This document shows, piece by piece, positions 1-7,600 of a stretch of 13,012 nt of DNA. Source of the DNA: an uncultured Christensenella sp. (GTDB lineage Bacteria; Bacillota; Clostridia; Christensenellales; Pumilibacteraceae). The stretch is taken from the NCBI GenBank assembly GCA_910585055.1, contig CAJUBY010000049.1, positions 1 to 13,012 on the forward strand, read 5' to 3'. Position 1 is the stretch's first letter. Each line of letters opens with the position of its first letter. Under the pieces are notes generated by a model that was not told the origin of the DNA, searched no databases, and saw only the letters and a program-made list of their open reading frames with translations. A program made the translations under genes and the position numbers.

Positions 1-314
1 GAATATGGCTTTTGAATGTAGTCGTCGCCGCCGATATTGAGAGCGACAATTTTATCATCGTCGCTTGTCCGTGCGGAAATAAAAAGTATGGGGATATTCA
101 TTGTTTCCCGTAACTCCTTGCATAATTCAAAACCATTTCCGTCGCCCAAGTTTATATCAAGCAATATGAGTTCGGCTGTATTGTCTTTGAAAAACTTACG
201 GTAATCGTCCACGCTATACACGGCAACCGTATTTACGCCGAAAAGATTAAAGTATTCTGCCGTGCTGTCCGCAAGTACTTTTTCGTCGTCAATGATTAGG
301 CAATTATATTTCAT
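1..314 (-). CDS. Response regulator, receiver domain (5' part only)
   Basis: This is the N-terminal part, about 104 residues, of a two-component response regulator that runs off the left edge. The translation begins MKYNCLIIDDEKVLADSTAE and has all receiver-domain landmarks: the acidic pair D9-D10, the phospho-acceptor D53 in LLDINLGDG, the switch S80 in LFISAR, and K102 in the DDYIQKPY motif. This layout is typical of OmpR/PhoB-type regulators, which carry a winged-helix DNA-binding domain after the receiver; that half is outside the window. The ATG at 312-314 has a good GGAGG site about 6 bases upstream (GATATGGAGGCGCTGT). A sensor kinase would be expected further along the minus strand but is not visible. 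The stimulus cannot be told from this sequence. The receiver assignment is firm and the OmpR subfamily is an inference. Confidence 0.93.
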   Translation of the reverse strand, partial: MKYNCLIIDDEKVLADSTAEYFNLFGVNTVAVYSVDDYRKFFKDNTAELILLDINLGDGNGFELCKELRETMNIPILFISARTSDDDKIVALNIGGDDYIQKPY

Positions 315-331
315 ACAGCGCCTCCATATCA

Positions 332-375
332 ATTATAACATTTATCAAGACAGAAATCTTTAAGAATTTCTTAAA
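332..375 (-). promoter_or_regulatory. Extended -10 promoter with inverted repeat for the response regulator
   Basis: On the minus strand an extended -10, TGTTATAAT, lies at 332-340, about 17 bases before the response regulator ATG. No -35 hexamer of useful quality is found at 16-18 bp. Instead, a perfect inverted repeat, TTTAAGAA-T-TTCTTAAA (359-375), covers the -35 area. An inverted repeat in that place is what an activator or the response regulator itself could bind, which suggests autoregulation. On the plus strand the same repeat is followed by TTTTTATTG, so it might instead act as a weak AT-rich terminator. Confidence 0.5.
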
Positions 376-551
376 TTTTTATTGTATGCAATAATATCCC
401 CACGTTGTACGCGGGGTATTTCAGTTTCGGGCATAGCACTAATAATACCGGTGAACCTTTTCTCAACCCCGCGACTGTTGCTGGGTTTTCGTTATACAAA
501 AAGCCCTTAAACTAATGCGCACTTCCCATAGGGATCAGACATACGATTATA
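376..551. other. Intergenic stretch, no gene seen
   Basis: No convincing coding sequence is seen here. Two small hairpins can be drawn. CCCCACG / CGCGGGG around 398-416 pairs better when read on the minus strand, where a G-U replaces a mismatch. AACCC / GGGTT around 465-487 is followed by TTTTCGTT on the plus strand and could be a weak plus-strand terminator, but no plus-strand gene precedes it. Base composition shifts relative to the flanks. I do not recognise a mobile-element end, tRNA or known riboswitch. Confidence 0.4.
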
Positions 552-585
552 AAAAGCTCTCAAACAAATTTGTTTGAGAGCTTTT
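552..585 (-). terminator. Perfect palindromic terminator after the GNAT gene
   Basis: A 34-base perfect palindrome begins AAAAGCTCTCAAACAA and ends TTGTTTGAGAGCTTTT. It lies 32 bases past the stop codon of the acetyltransferase fragment. It would form a hairpin with an A-rich 5' flank and a U-rich 3' flank in RNA from either strand, so it is probably a bidirectional intrinsic terminator. In this context it closes the minus-strand GNAT transcript and insulates the response regulator promoter. Confidence 0.8.
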
Positions 586-617
586 AACTATACATTTTAA
601 TAACGATAAATTGAAAT

Positions 618-971
618 TTATTTTACAAATGTACCGACTTCCGATGATTTTTTCATAACGATATTATAATAGAATTCTTGTCCCGAAATAACGATTGCTC
701 TTTTTGCACCTTGATTTTCCGCGCGTTTCAATGCCTCGTAAACAACGGCTCTGCCAAGACCTTTTCTGCGATATTCCGAAACAGTTGCGACAGGTTCGAT
801 ATACGCGGTTTCCCCACTATGATACCACACCCAGCAATGGGCAACATAATCTCCGTCTTTTATTGCAAATATTTTAATATATTCGTTAATTTGCAGTTGT
901 TTTTCCGCTTCTTCAGTTTCTTCGCTTAATATTTGCGGCATACCGTCGTTATCAAAGCCGCGGTGTATCAC
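618..971 (-). CDS. GNAT-family N-acetyltransferase, N-terminally truncated
   Basis: This is a 117-codon reading frame with the core of a GCN5-related N-acetyltransferase, the fold that moves an acetyl group from acetyl-CoA to an amine. The acetyl-CoA pyrophosphate-binding motif is clear at residues 68-73 (R-R-K-G-L-G). It follows the strand YIEPVATVSEY and precedes a helix, and the late motif GQEFYY is also present. The annotated start is a GTG at 969-971 with no ribosome site. The frame stays open upstream through W-K-W-R-L-V-I-H back to a TAA near base 1091, with no ATG or convincing RBS. At 117 residues it is short for the family (usually about 140 or more), and the N-terminal strands and helices appear to be missing. 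I therefore read it as the surviving C-terminal part of a longer acetyltransferase, probably non-functional. The substrate is unknown. Confidence 0.7.
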   Translation of the reverse strand: MIHRGFDNDGMPQILSEETEEAEKQLQINEYIKIFAIKDGDYVAHCWVWYHSGETAYIEPVATVSEYRRKGLGRAVVYEALKRAENQGAKRAIVISGQEFYYNIVMKKSSEVGTFVK

Positions 972-1002
972 CAGCCGCCATTTCCACTCGTCGATTGGTG
1001 TG

Positions 1003-1248
1003 TTAGGTTTGCTGACAGAAAATTCTGTGAGAAGAGTATTTATCCAAAACCATCCTTTCGCCGTCCGACCGCCATTCGCCGCTGAAATCCATTATGTCAT
1101 CCGACTCAAAAGGAATGTCGACGCGCATCGTGCCGTAGTCGTAAAACTGATAAGTTTCGGTAAAAACAGCCTCCACTCCGGTGCTGTTATCCGTAGAGCC
1201 TAAATATACGACAGCAAGCTTTCCGCCCGTAAGTCTGCGAAACACCAC
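1003..1248 (-). pseudogene. Short ORF of unknown function, possible gene remnant
   Basis: This is an 81-codon frame from a GTG inside a hairpin to a TAA at 1003-1005. I do not recognise it. The residues look like protein rather than noise: alternating polar and hydrophobic strands such as AVFTETYQFYDYGTMRVDI, then F-S-G-E-W-R-S-D-G-E-R-M-V-L, a pattern seen in small beta-rich lipocalin-like or lipoprotein domains. Codon choice resembles the neighbouring large genes. There is no ribosome site. The frame is open upstream only to a TAA near 1299, and no signal peptide is present. It overlaps the open 5' extension of the GNAT fragment in a different frame, so both cannot be intact genes. The C-terminal remnant of a decayed lipoprotein gene is the best guess, at low confidence. 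Confidence 0.35.
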
Positions 1249-1278
1249 GGCGTTCCGATCGTATCGGAACGCCGTGGT
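1244..1278. repeat. Perfect 16-bp inverted repeat with 3-base loop
   Basis: The left arm ACCACGGCGTTCCGAT (1244-1259) and right arm ATCGGAACGCCGTGGT (1263-1278) match perfectly around the loop CGT. Neither strand has a T-run after the stem, so it does not look like an intrinsic terminator. It sits at the 5' end of the 81-codon remnant. It could be a protein-binding or transcript-stability hairpin, the residue of a mobile element, or a local inverted duplication. Confidence 0.75.
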
Positions 1279-1424
1279 ATACCCGAATATCCGCTTTTAT
1301 GCTTCTATCTCTTCCCCTCGGCAGGATCTTCGGTATTTATTATCTGCCCGTTGTTACATCCTACCGGATCACCGAAATGCTCTTTACCGCTTTTTACAGC
1401 GCATAGGGCACATATTGCTGTCGG
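1279..1424. other. Non-coding gap at the end of the lipoprotein cluster
   Basis: This stretch lies between the hairpin at the remnant ORF and the terminator of the 980-residue lipoprotein gene. I see no ribosome site, promoter of good quality or recognisable protein. A short minus-strand frame contains a C-x-x-C pair (CALC) but overlaps the terminator and has no start, so I do not call it. Confidence 0.4.
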
Positions 1425-1469
1425 ATCTAAAACAAACAGACCCGGCAAGGCTATACGCTTGTCGGGTCT
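1425..1469 (-). terminator. Intrinsic terminator of the lipoprotein cluster
   Basis: On the minus strand the stem AGACCCGACAAG / CTTGCCGGGTCT (12 bp, one non-Watson-Crick pair, 8-base loop) is followed at once by the T-rich GTTTGTTTTAG. It begins 41 bases beyond the stop codon of the 980-residue lipoprotein gene. This is the classical arrangement of a rho-independent terminator and marks the 3' end of the GH31 cluster. Confidence 0.8.
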
Positions 1470-1510
1470 ATACGTGAACATAAAGATTATGACTTGGTGT
1501 TGTAAATAGT

Positions 1511-4453
1511 TTACTTATCTTTTAAGACCAGACCGTTTTCGGTGACGACCATGATCTTTGTCTTATACATGCTGTTCATAGCGCCGTAATCTGCGCCGTC
1601 GTATTTGCAAGTCCAAACATAGAACGGAAGTTCCGCGGCTTCGGCGCCGCCCTCGAAATAACGGTACGGAACAAAGAATTCCACCGTTGTTTTATAACCG
1701 ACAATATCGTCCTTGCCTTCCTCGCCTTTTACAAGAACGGTCTGCTCGGACTTGGACGCAGCGCCCACAATGCCGAAAGAGCTTCGAATGTCGCCGTTCA
1801 GACCGTTATACATAGCGATATATTGAGCAAGCCCGGCATCGGTACGGTTGTCATCCGTCATAGTGACGAATCTGAACGCCACGTTGGTCACACTGTTCCA
1901 GGTAACGTTTTCTGAGAATTTCTGCTGCTCGGTCTTAGTGTACATCATGACAGCGACATAAACACCGCCCTCGCCCTTAACTGCGGCGACTTCGATTCTC
2001 GTACCGTTTTTGGTGACTTTGGCAAAAGTCTGCGTATTTTCGAGTACAGCTTCCGTCCAGATCTCGTCGTCGAGAACGCCGTCCAGTTTTACACCTTCGG
2101 GTATTGTCAGTCCCAGTTTATCGCGTATAAACTTTTCGTCGGTACTGCCGCTGCCTTTGGTTACAAGCATATGCCTGTTAAATCCGAGCACACCGGCTAC
2201 AAACTTCTGCGAAGCTATATTTGAATTGGAATACGTCGACACGATGTTATCGTTGACCAACAAATATACGTTGGCGCCCAGCTTGGCAATGCCCATCGTG
2301 ATCTCTTTATCTTCCACCGTAGTAGCGCTGCCGGGCATGCCTACTTCCCATTCCCATCTGTTGCCGTTGACATGCTGCAATGCGAAATTCGTTTTGATAC
2401 GCTTATCCGTAGCGGTGCGATCCTCGAGATCGATATAACCGAAAACCATATACGTGTCGTTTTGAAGTATCATACCGACTTTTGTATACTCGTCAGTCGC
2501 ACCGTCCACCTTTTGGGGCGTTGTGACATTTACCTGCGCATAAAGCTCCGCGCTTTCCAAAACGTCTTTAACGAATATTTTTTGATCGCCGGAACCTGTG
2601 TTTTCAGCCAAATCCCCGACGATAGACCAACCCTCGGTATAAGCGTAACCGGACGCGTTATCGCCGACCGTCGTACCGTCTTCGCGGCTACTGTGATCTT
2701 TGAACAACGGATCGTTGGCATTGTTTGTATAAACGTAATCGGTAACTTTTAGTCCCAGACCGAAACACTTCATGCCGATGACGATATTACCGGACGTCTT
2801 GTAAGTCGTAACGCCGACAAGCATGTCGCCTTCTTCGGTACAGTGATACATGAACACCAGACCGTTGTTGTAAGCCAGACCAAGCGTTATCTCCTTGCTC
2901 GTCAGATCGAGCGAGTTTTCCGTATTTGAAAGATTCGTCCAGTTGCCCCATGCTCCGCTTTTGCGGCTGTTGTATCCGAGCGCTGTACCCGTTATATCGT
3001 CGACCGTAACTCCGGAAGATTTATTGGCATCCGCGCTTACGTAGAAGAACACACCGCTTTCCTGCACAGATGCATCGAACAACATAAGCCCGAACTTTGC
3101 GTGCTGCTCGCTTGTATTATGGACCGCATTGATCTTGAACTTTGCTTTAACAAACGACGTTCTTCCGCCTGTCTTTATAAACGCTATGTTGTTATCTTTG
3201 CCGTCGTGTCCGTCGAGCGTTATCTCACGTTCAGCATAATTATTATCCGGATCATCCTGTTCGTAATCCTTGGACACGTTCCAATACGTACCCTTGTTTA
3301 CGACGTTTTTATACGATCCGACTGCGCCCTTTCCGAACATATAGCGGTTATCGGAAAAACCTGTCGCCGTTACCGACTGATAAGTATCGGGATTGCCGTA
3401 GTTGTAGAAGTCGTCTATGGTAACTACAGTTGACGGCGACGACACCGCAAGACTGTCGTTATTTACCAGATAAGCCAAAGCAGTAAGCTTTTCGGCGGCG
3501 TTTTCCTCCGTCAATCCGAGTGCGTCGTAAGATACTTTCAACGTATAAATATATCCGTTTATTTTACCGCCGACTACGCTCCACGGCTCGAATTTCGTAG
3601 TTATCCCTGTTGTATCGGAAGTAGCAACATATGCGCCGGTATCGCCTTTGCTTACTGTGACATTGCCGTTGACATAAGCTTCTACCGCGATGTTTGCCGC
3701 CGAAACCTTACCGTTAGCGAAATCAGCCGTACCGAAATAAAAACGCATGCCGTCTTTCTTTTCCACTACGCGAAGATCGGTCACATACGTTTTAAGAATG
3801 ACGTCACTTTCGCCGAACGTAACAAACGTATCGGAAACCGCCGTACCGCCGCCCAAAGGCGCAGTCGCCTTAAGCGTGAGCATACTGTTTTTGGGAAGTT
3901 CGACGGTATCTGCCACTCCTAAAAACACAGAAGTTACGGAAACTTCTTTTTCTGGCATTACAAATGTATAAGTTCCGTCCGTAACGCCCACATCATTTCC
4001 GTCGACAAAAAGATTCAGCAGCTCGTAACCGTAATACGGCTTTACCGTAAGCGTAACATTGGTTCCGCTTTCATATCTGTCCGATTCCGAAACGATCTCG
4101 CCGCCTTCGCCTTGCGTAAAATTAAGCGCGTACTTTATTTTTACGAAAGTAACGGACACCGTTACGTCCGAATCGGGCATTTTGAATTTGACGGTGTTGT
4201 TTTCGACTGTCTGCTTTCTATCGCCGACAGTAACTTCGCCGACTTCGAAACCGCTGTCCGGTCTGAGCGTGACGGTTATCTCTGTATCCGCATCTGCACG
4301 CCCGGCGCTTACGGAGACCGATCCTCCCGCCGTGCTTGTAACACTTATCTTGTGCTTGCTGTCGCCTCTTTCGTCACCGCCGCACGCAACAAGCGCGACG
4401 GATGTAAGCACGAACATCACGGCAACAAACAACAATAAAAACCGTTTCTTCAT
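1511..4453 (-). CDS. Surface lipoprotein with InlB-like repeats, lectin-like sandwiches and CBM9-like domain
   Basis: This is a 980-residue predicted lipoprotein, probably anchored on the outer face of the membrane and binding a glycan. MKKRFLLLFVAVMFVL is a signal peptide ending in the lipobox L-V-A-C with lipidated C24. Residues about 35-104 and 107-177 are two divergent InlB/Flg_new-type B-repeats, each ending in the typical K/V-M-P-(D/E) ... V-x-V motif. Residues about 205-350 resemble a degenerate CBM9-like strand set (YTLKVSYDALGL). About 365-575 and 605-765 are two related LamG/concanavalin-like sandwiches, sharing K-(F/V)-G-(L/M)-(M/I)-L. About 788-968 is CBM9-like, opening with KLDGVLDDEIW. 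No catalytic residues are evident. GGAGTG precedes the ATG at normal spacing. It is the third gene of the cluster, after a 166-base gap holding a candidate promoter, so it may be transcribed both with and apart from the two upstream genes. Glycan binding is inferred from the domain types and context. Confidence 0.85.
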   Translation of the reverse strand: MKKRFLLLFVAVMFVLTSVALVACGGDERGDSKHKISVTSTAGGSVSVSAGRADADTEITVTLRPDSGFEVGEVTVGDRKQTVENNTVKFKMPDSDVTVSVTFVKIKYALNFTQGEGGEIVSESDRYESGTNVTLTVKPYYGYELLNLFVDGNDVGVTDGTYTFVMPEKEVSVTSVFLGVADTVELPKNSMLTLKATAPLGGGTAVSDTFVTFGESDVILKTYVTDLRVVEKKDGMRFYFGTADFANGKVSAANIAVEAYVNGNVTVSKGDTGAYVATSDTTGITTKFEPWSVVGGKINGYIYTLKVSYDALGLTEENAAEKLTALAYLVNNDSLAVSSPSTVVTIDDFYNYGNPDTYQSVTATGFSDNRYMFGKGAVGSYKNVVNKGTYWNVSKDYEQDDPDNNYAEREITLDGHDGKDNNIAFIKTGGRTSFVKAKFKINAVHNTSEQHAKFGLMLFDASVQESGVFFYVSADANKSSGVTVDDITGTALGYNSRKSGAWGNWTNLSNTENSLDLTSKEITLGLAYNNGLVFMYHCTEEGDMLVGVTTYKTSGNIVIGMKCFGLGLKVTDYVYTNNANDPLFKDHSSREDGTTVGDNASGYAYTEGWSIVGDLAENTGSGDQKIFVKDVLESAELYAQVNVTTPQKVDGATDEYTKVGMILQNDTYMVFGYIDLEDRTATDKRIKTNFALQHVNGNRWEWEVGMPGSATTVEDKEITMGIAKLGANVYLLVNDNIVSTYSNSNIASQKFVAGVLGFNRHMLVTKGSGSTDEKFIRDKLGLTIPEGVKLDGVLDDEIWTEAVLENTQTFAKVTKNGTRIEVAAVKGEGGVYVAVMMYTKTEQQKFSENVTWNSVTNVAFRFVTMTDDNRTDAGLAQYIAMYNGLNGDIRSSFGIVGAASKSEQTVLVKGEEGKDDIVGYKTTVEFFVPYRYFEGGAEAAELPFYVWTCKYDGADYGAMNSMYKTKIMVVTENGLVLKDK

Positions 4454-4484
4454 TTATCACTCCATGTATTGTTTTTTTTAAAAT

Positions 4485-4513
4485 ACTATATCATATTTGC
4501 GACCGAAAATCAA
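4485..4513 (-). promoter_or_regulatory. Candidate promoter for the 980-residue lipoprotein gene
   Basis: On the minus strand TTGATT (4508-4513) and TATAGT (4485-4490) are separated by exactly 17 bases. The start codon is 32 bases downstream of the -10. Small arms ATCGA / TCGAT (4513-4517 and 4525-4529) lie immediately upstream of the -35 and could be a binding site. This suggests that the last gene of the cluster can be expressed independently. Confidence 0.55.
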
Positions 4514-4559
4514 TCGATATACAGTCGATAAACAAACTTATTATGTGTAATTACAGCCA

Positions 4560-4593
4560 ATTGCATTCCCTCCGATCACGAAGAGAATGCAAT
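4560..4593. repeat. Hairpin between the two large lipoprotein genes
   Basis: ATTGCATTC (4560-4568) and GAATGCAAT (4585-4593) form a perfect 9-bp stem around a 16-base loop. It lies 27 bases past the stop of the 1172-residue gene on the minus strand. No T-run follows on that strand (it reads TTGGCTG), so it is at best a weak terminator or attenuator. It may instead protect the 3' end of the upstream message or be an operator. Confidence 0.5.
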
Positions 4594-4619
4594 CAACTGA
4601 ATTATGTCTGTTATCCGAA

Positions 4620-7600
4620 CTATGCCAGGACAGGCGCGGCGTCGCCCGATACCGCGATAGCTGCGATACCGATGTTACTGCCTTCCAATTTTATCATTTT
4701 GAAAGTCAATGTTTCGGCTTCGGTAGCCGTTATATCGAGCGTTACGGCATACGCTTTGCTTTGTCCGTTAACTTTTGTGGCAACGGTTTCCGCAAGCAAA
4801 CGATTGCCTTTGGAGTCTTCCGCATATATGCCGTACGCCGAATCCCATCCGGATAAATACAATGTTATCTTCTTTACATTGACATTTACGTCTACCGTAA
4901 AGCCCGCAACTACATCTGAAATAACAAAGTTATTGTGTACGCCGTTTTGATCCGTGTAATCGGTAGGCGCAATTTCGCCGTCGTCCCAGGTAAATGCGGC
5001 TTTATAATCCCATCCCGTATTGTTGTTAAGACCGGTCACATTGCCTATCAAATGTGTCGAAACATTTTTGGATACATCCCGGATCTCGTCATCGTTTTCG
5101 CCCTTATGGTTTTGTACGCGGTATTTTATCCAATCGAGATTGCCTGCTTCGGAAAGGTTGACGCTGCTTTCACCGGTACCGGTCATTTCGACTTTGCTAT
5201 ACGATACGGAAGTCGTCGCCGCCGTCGTCGGCAATTTTGTTACATCTACTACGGATATCGCCATAAGTCGGCAGTTATTGCCGTCTACCGCTTCGATCTT
5301 GACTTTGAGCGGTACAACTTCCGCCGTCGTCGTATCAAACGTTACGAGCGTCGATCTTCCGCCGGACTGTTTTTCAAGCGTGACTGCCGCCAGTTCTTTG
5401 TCTCCGTCGAGAAGCGAAACTTTATTTATCGTATTTTCCCAAGCGCCGGTGTATATACGCAATTCGTGATGTCCCGCCGGAACGCTGATCGTGAATTCAT
5501 ATGACGATCCCCAACTGTACTTAGTCCATGCGGAATCGTCATAAGAATTCTGTTTGGGACTGCCGTTAGTGAAATTGATAAACGCGCCGTAGCAATTGTT
5601 TTCGCCGCTCTTCCCGTCGATATTGCCTTCGATTATATCGGTCTTATCGGTAGGAGAAGTTATCTCGTTGTAAAGGTAATACTCCCAATACACGATTTCT
5701 TCGCCGGTGAAGTCTATGTAATTGTTCTTGAAACTTCTGTCGGAAACCTTGACAGCCGCTTTTGCGACAATGACTTTTACCGATAAAGTATCGCCGTCTA
5801 CGGACACGTCGACCGTTGTTTCGCCTTCCGCTACGGCGGTGATAAGTCCGTTGGTATCCACGGTCGCTACCGCGGTACCGTTGCTCGTATAAGTAGCCGC
5901 TTGAGTAGAACCGGTAGGTTCGGACGTAACTACTATTTGGTGCGTCTGACCGGACAGCAGCGATACGCTCGTGCTGTTTAATGAATAGCTGTAACCCGCA
6001 GTGACGACACATGTGCGCACTCTGCCGTTAACGGTGACGTTAATATTCGCAGTGCCTCTGCCTACATATGTCAATTCTCCCGTATTGCTTACGGTCACTA
6101 CGCTTGCGTCGCTCGAAACAAACGTAACGTTGTCGTTGTCGCCGAGAGCCCCGCCGTTTTTGGTAACGGAAATCGTATCCGTCTGACCGGGAAGAACGCG
6201 CGTCGTGTATTTGTTAAGTCTGTAGACGTCGCCGGACACCGATGCGCCAGCAAACGTAATAAATCCGTTTTCGACTACATTAGTTACTTTAAACACCACC
6301 GTTACAGTCGACGCCGTTTTGGCATCTACGGAAACGGTTACAAGATCGGCTTTACTGTTTGTATGGGTAAACGTTTTAGCCGCGCCGATGATATCGTTGC
6401 CTACTTTCACAACGACTTCTCCAGTCATTTTAAATCCGCCGGCATAGATCTTTACGGTATTAAGACCGGGGAAAACTTTTATATCAAACGAATATACGCT
6501 GTTGAGCACGTTGGGATTTTGACTGCCGTTTTCGCCGGAAAAATACGCTTTTGTACCGCCGTCGGTCCAGCCGTCGTCGCCGCCGTTTTGAGTGTCTTTT
6601 CCGCAATGTCCGCAAGAACAGTCGCTACCTTTTGCTCCGCCGTTCCAGGCAAGCCATGCCTGATAGTCGGGAAGATAGTGCGCGAATGTTCCGTAACGCT
6701 CGGGGAAAGTACGCGTTATTATATCTTCCGCAACAGTGTCGTATTTTTTATGGTTTATCTCGTCGAACGCGATGTACTGTTCCCAATACTCTGCGCCGCC
6801 GCTCAAATCGATAGGGTTGTCTCTGCCGCCTTTTTCAAGCTCTTCGATCTTATATTCGGTGGCAAACACATCGGCAACAGTCACAGAGCATTCGAGCGTT
6901 TTGTCGCCGACCGTAACTTTGACCGCAGCGCTGCCGTTTTTGAGCGCCGTAACATTGCCTTCGTTATCTACCGAAACAACATCGTCGCCGTCGGTTACTG
7001 CATATACCACTGCGCTCGCACTGCTCTCGGGCTGTACCGTGACTGTAAGTTTTTTGCTGTCCCCCACATGCAGCGAAAGCGTTTCCGCCATTGTTATCGT
7101 GGGATTTACGGTAACTGTACATGTTCCGACTTCGCGTTCGCCGTCCGCGATCTTTACCGTTGCCGTACCTACGCCTACCGTCGTTATAACGCCGTTGAGA
7201 TCTACGGTTATAGCGTCGCCTGTGACCGTAAATTTAAAGTCGATCGTTTTTTCGGGTTCGACCGTAACGGTTATGCGTTCGCCGGTCTTTCCGAAGTCTA
7301 TGGTTTTTTCAGTCGGGAATTCGTATTCGTATGCAAATACCTTTATCTTGCACTCGGCTACGACAGCGCCGTCCACACTTGCCGTAACGGTAACATCGCC
7401 CGTTCCGACAGCCGTGACAAGCCCTGTTTGATCGACCGTTACGATACCTTCGTCGCCATCGACGCCCCACTCCGTTACAAGCGCGTCGTTGGCAGGCTCG
7501 CAGTCAAGAGTGAGCTTAAGCGTTTGCCCGGCTTCCATTTCCGCCAATTCTTGGGAGATCGTATATGTGTATAACGTTTCCGCTTCTTCCACGTTTACGA

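Noticed and set aside
398..487. Small hairpins in the left intergenic region considered as riboswitch, tRNA or attachment site
   Set aside because: Stems are short, no cloverleaf or known riboswitch core is present, and no repeated copy of the sequence is seen in the window.
1305..1469. Short minus-strand frame with a CALC pair, taken as a possible zinc-ribbon remnant
   Set aside because: It overlaps the intrinsic terminator, has no start or ribosome site, and only one Cys pair. Probably chance.
5644..6012. 122-codon minus-strand frame inside the Big_2 protein gene
   Set aside because: It is an out-of-frame shadow, rich in Arg and Tyr and with no domain signal.
6363..7574. 403-codon plus-strand frame opposite the Big_2 protein
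   Set aside because: It runs opposite repetitive Big_2 coding sequence; long shadow frames are expected there. No start signal or recognisable domain.
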